Source of the DNA: Hyphomicrobiales bacterium
Lineage (GTDB): Bacteria > Pseudomonadota > Alphaproteobacteria > Rhizobiales > Beijerinckiaceae
Assembly: GCA_900473415.1 (NCBI GenBank)
Contig: UCLR01000010.1
Coordinates: 311,732 to 375,731 of the forward strand
Direction: 5' to 3'
DNA length: 64,000 nt
Position numbers and translations under genes: made by a program. Below the pieces are notes generated by a model. The model made no database searches. It was not told the origin of the DNA and was given only the letters and a program-made list of their open reading frames with translations. Position 1 is the first letter of the stretch; every line of letters starts with the position of its first letter. Positions 62,818 through 64,000 of this stretch are shown in pieces.

Positions 62818-64000
62818 ATGCCCGTCCTGTCCCGCCGCCGCTTCATCGAGGCCGCCGCCGCCATGCCGGTCGCTCTTTCCGTGCCGACCGCCTTCGCCGC
62901 CGATGACAGCCGCCCGAACTTCACCATCGCAGTGGCGGACCTGCCGGCGACGCTGGAGCCGGCGCGCGAGCTATCCAATGTCGGCACCCGCATCACCTAT
63001 TCGATCTTCGACACGCTGATCCGGCGCGATTTCCTCGGCGCGGCCGATGGCGGCGGCTCGGAGCTCAAGCCGCATCTGGCGACGAAATGGGAGCGGGTCT
63101 CGCCGCAGGAACTCGTCGTCACGCTGCGCCAGGGCGTGAAGTTCCACAATGGCGACGAACTGACCGCGGACGACGTCGCCTACACCTTCCGCGAAGGCCG
63201 GATGTGGGGCGACAAGGCGCAGATCCCGGGCGGCAAGCCCTATTTCGGCATCCTCGCCTCGGTCGAGCCGATCGACCGCTACACCGTGCGCTTCAAAACC
63301 AAGGTCGCCGATGTTCTGCTGGAGCAGCGCCTCGCCTCCTGGTGCGCCTGGATCGTCAACAAGCGCGCCTATGAAGCGATGGGCTTCGAGGCCTATTCGC
63401 GCAAACCCGTCGCGACCGGTCCCTATCGCGTCGTCTCGCATTCGGCCGCCGACGCCACGGTGCTGGAAGCCTTCGACGACTATTTCATGGGCAAGCCGAC
63501 GGCCAAGCGCGTCACCTTCAAGCGCGTGCCGGAGCTGGCGGCGCGCGTCGCGGGCCTCGTCGCGGGCGATTACGACCTCATCACCAATATCCCGCCCGAC
63601 CAGATGAGCGTGATCGGCGGCTACAAGGACATCGACGTGCGCTCCGTCGTGCTCGCGAATGTCCATGTCCTCGCGTACAACGATCAGGACAAGGTGCTCT
63701 CCGACAAGCGCATCCGGCAGGCGCTGAACTATGCGATCGATCGGCAGAAGCTCGTCGATGCGCTCTGGCAGGGCACAGCGCAGGTGCCGGCGAGCCATAA
63801 TTTCCCGGAATATGGCCAGATGTTCGTGGAAGGCCGAAAGCTCTCCTACGACCCGGTCAAGGCTGCGGCGCTGCTCAAGGAGGCCGGCTACAAGGGCGAG
63901 CCGATCGTCTACCGCACGCAGGCGAACTACTACACCAGCGCGCTTGAGGCCGGGCAGATCCTGATCGAGCAGTGGAAGGCGGTCGGCATCAACGCCTCGC
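62818..64000 (+). CDS. ABC transporter substrate-binding protein, family 5 (partial, runs off window)
   Basis: The first 394 codons are in the window. A twin-arginine-like signal (SRRRFIEAAAAMPVAL) is followed by the SBP_bac_5 fold: DLPATLEPARELSNVGTRITYSIFDTL in parts, LKPHLATKWERVSPQELVVTLRQGVKFHNGDELTADDVAYTF in parts, GPYRVV, and QALNYAIDRQKLVDALWQG. Such proteins bind peptides, nickel or other compounds for Dpp/Opp-type permeases. GAGGATTTCCC precedes the ATG. It completes the importer; ATPase genes are probably beyond the right edge. Confidence 0.92.
   Translation, partial: MPVLSRRRFIEAAAAMPVALSVPTAFAADDSRPNFTIAVADLPATLEPARELSNVGTRITYSIFDTLIRRDFLGAADGGGSELKPHLATKWERVSPQELVVTLRQGVKFHNGDELTADDVAYTFREGRMWGDKAQIPGGKPYFGILASVEPIDRYTVRFKTKVADVLLEQRLASWCAWIVNKRAYEAMGFEAYSRKPVATGPYRVVSHSAADATVLEAFDDYFMGKPTAKRVTFKRVPELAARVAGLVAGDYDLITNIPPDQMSVIGGYKDIDVRSVVLANVHVLAYNDQDKVLSDKRIRQALNYAIDRQKLVDALWQGTAQVPASHNFPEYGQMFVEGRKLSYDPVKAAALLKEAGYKGEPIVYRTQANYYTSALEAGQILIEQWKAVGINAS

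Overview
The window is a GC-rich stretch of an alphaproteobacterial chromosome, most likely from the order Hyphomicrobiales (Rhizobiales). Evidence: an Irr-type Fur regulator with a Cys-Pro haem motif, the lptC-lptA-lptB-rpoN-hpf-ptsN gene order, the fabA-fabB-fabI block divergent from irr, and large GCATCGG-type intergenic palindromes common in this order. A genus such as Bosea is an impression, not a demonstration. The content is almost entirely core housekeeping. I see no insertion sequence, prophage, CRISPR array, rRNA operon or plasmid function. Genes are packed tightly, with many 1-4 bp start/stop overlaps.

Layout. 1-3.1 kb: end of a DsbA-family gene, then the elongation factor P module (epmB-epmA divergent from efp). 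3.2-7.8 kb: accessory genes, including an unknown 394-residue protein with a plant-IQM-like C-terminal region, and a thiol/persulfide-type unit (ArsR-family sensor, YgaP-like rhodanese, AhpD-like protein) with a clear operator, followed by a YcbL-like hydrolase. 7.8-16 kb: class I fumarase, then the envelope/nitrogen block ptsN, hpf, rpoN, lptB, lptA, lptC and a short RNase D, all on the minus strand. rpoN has its own sigma-70-type promoter, with an oppositely oriented sigma-54-type site overlapping its predicted start point. 16-31.6 kb: dapE, truA, fmt, def, rmuC, a sulfonate-type ABC importer, glnD, grpE, alkB, dapB. 31.7-38.9 kb: envelope proteins (Tim44-like protein, extensin-like lipoprotein, MepA), an orphan Bug-type binding protein and several small membrane proteins, including an unlisted 27-residue one. 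38.9-46.9 kb: ihfB, sppA, a YegD-like Hsp70, rpsA, and the LemA/HtpX-like pair. 47-53 kb: argG, fabI, a DUF3303 gene, fabB, fabA and divergent irr. 53-57.3 kb: small periplasmic proteins, a D-2-hydroxyacid dehydrogenase, a HAD phosphatase and an NDUFA9-like protein. 57.5 kb: tRNA-Leu(CAG) with a textbook promoter, followed by a large secreted vWA protein carrying four tandem repeats. 60.1 kb to the end: an oligopeptide-type ABC importer with an embedded glycerophosphodiesterase.

Themes. Nitrogen control (rpoN, ptsN, glnD), lipopolysaccharide transport (lptABC), translation (efp and its modifiers, fmt, def, rpsA, hpf), fatty-acid synthesis next to iron/haem control (irr), and peptidoglycan metallopeptidases. 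The points most worth following up are the opposing sigma-54 site at the rpoN promoter, the redox-sensor operator with a possibly leaderless mRNA, the IQM-like protein, the 27-residue membrane protein and the vWA repeat protein. Start codons were chosen by ribosome-binding-site quality and family length; where two are plausible both are named.
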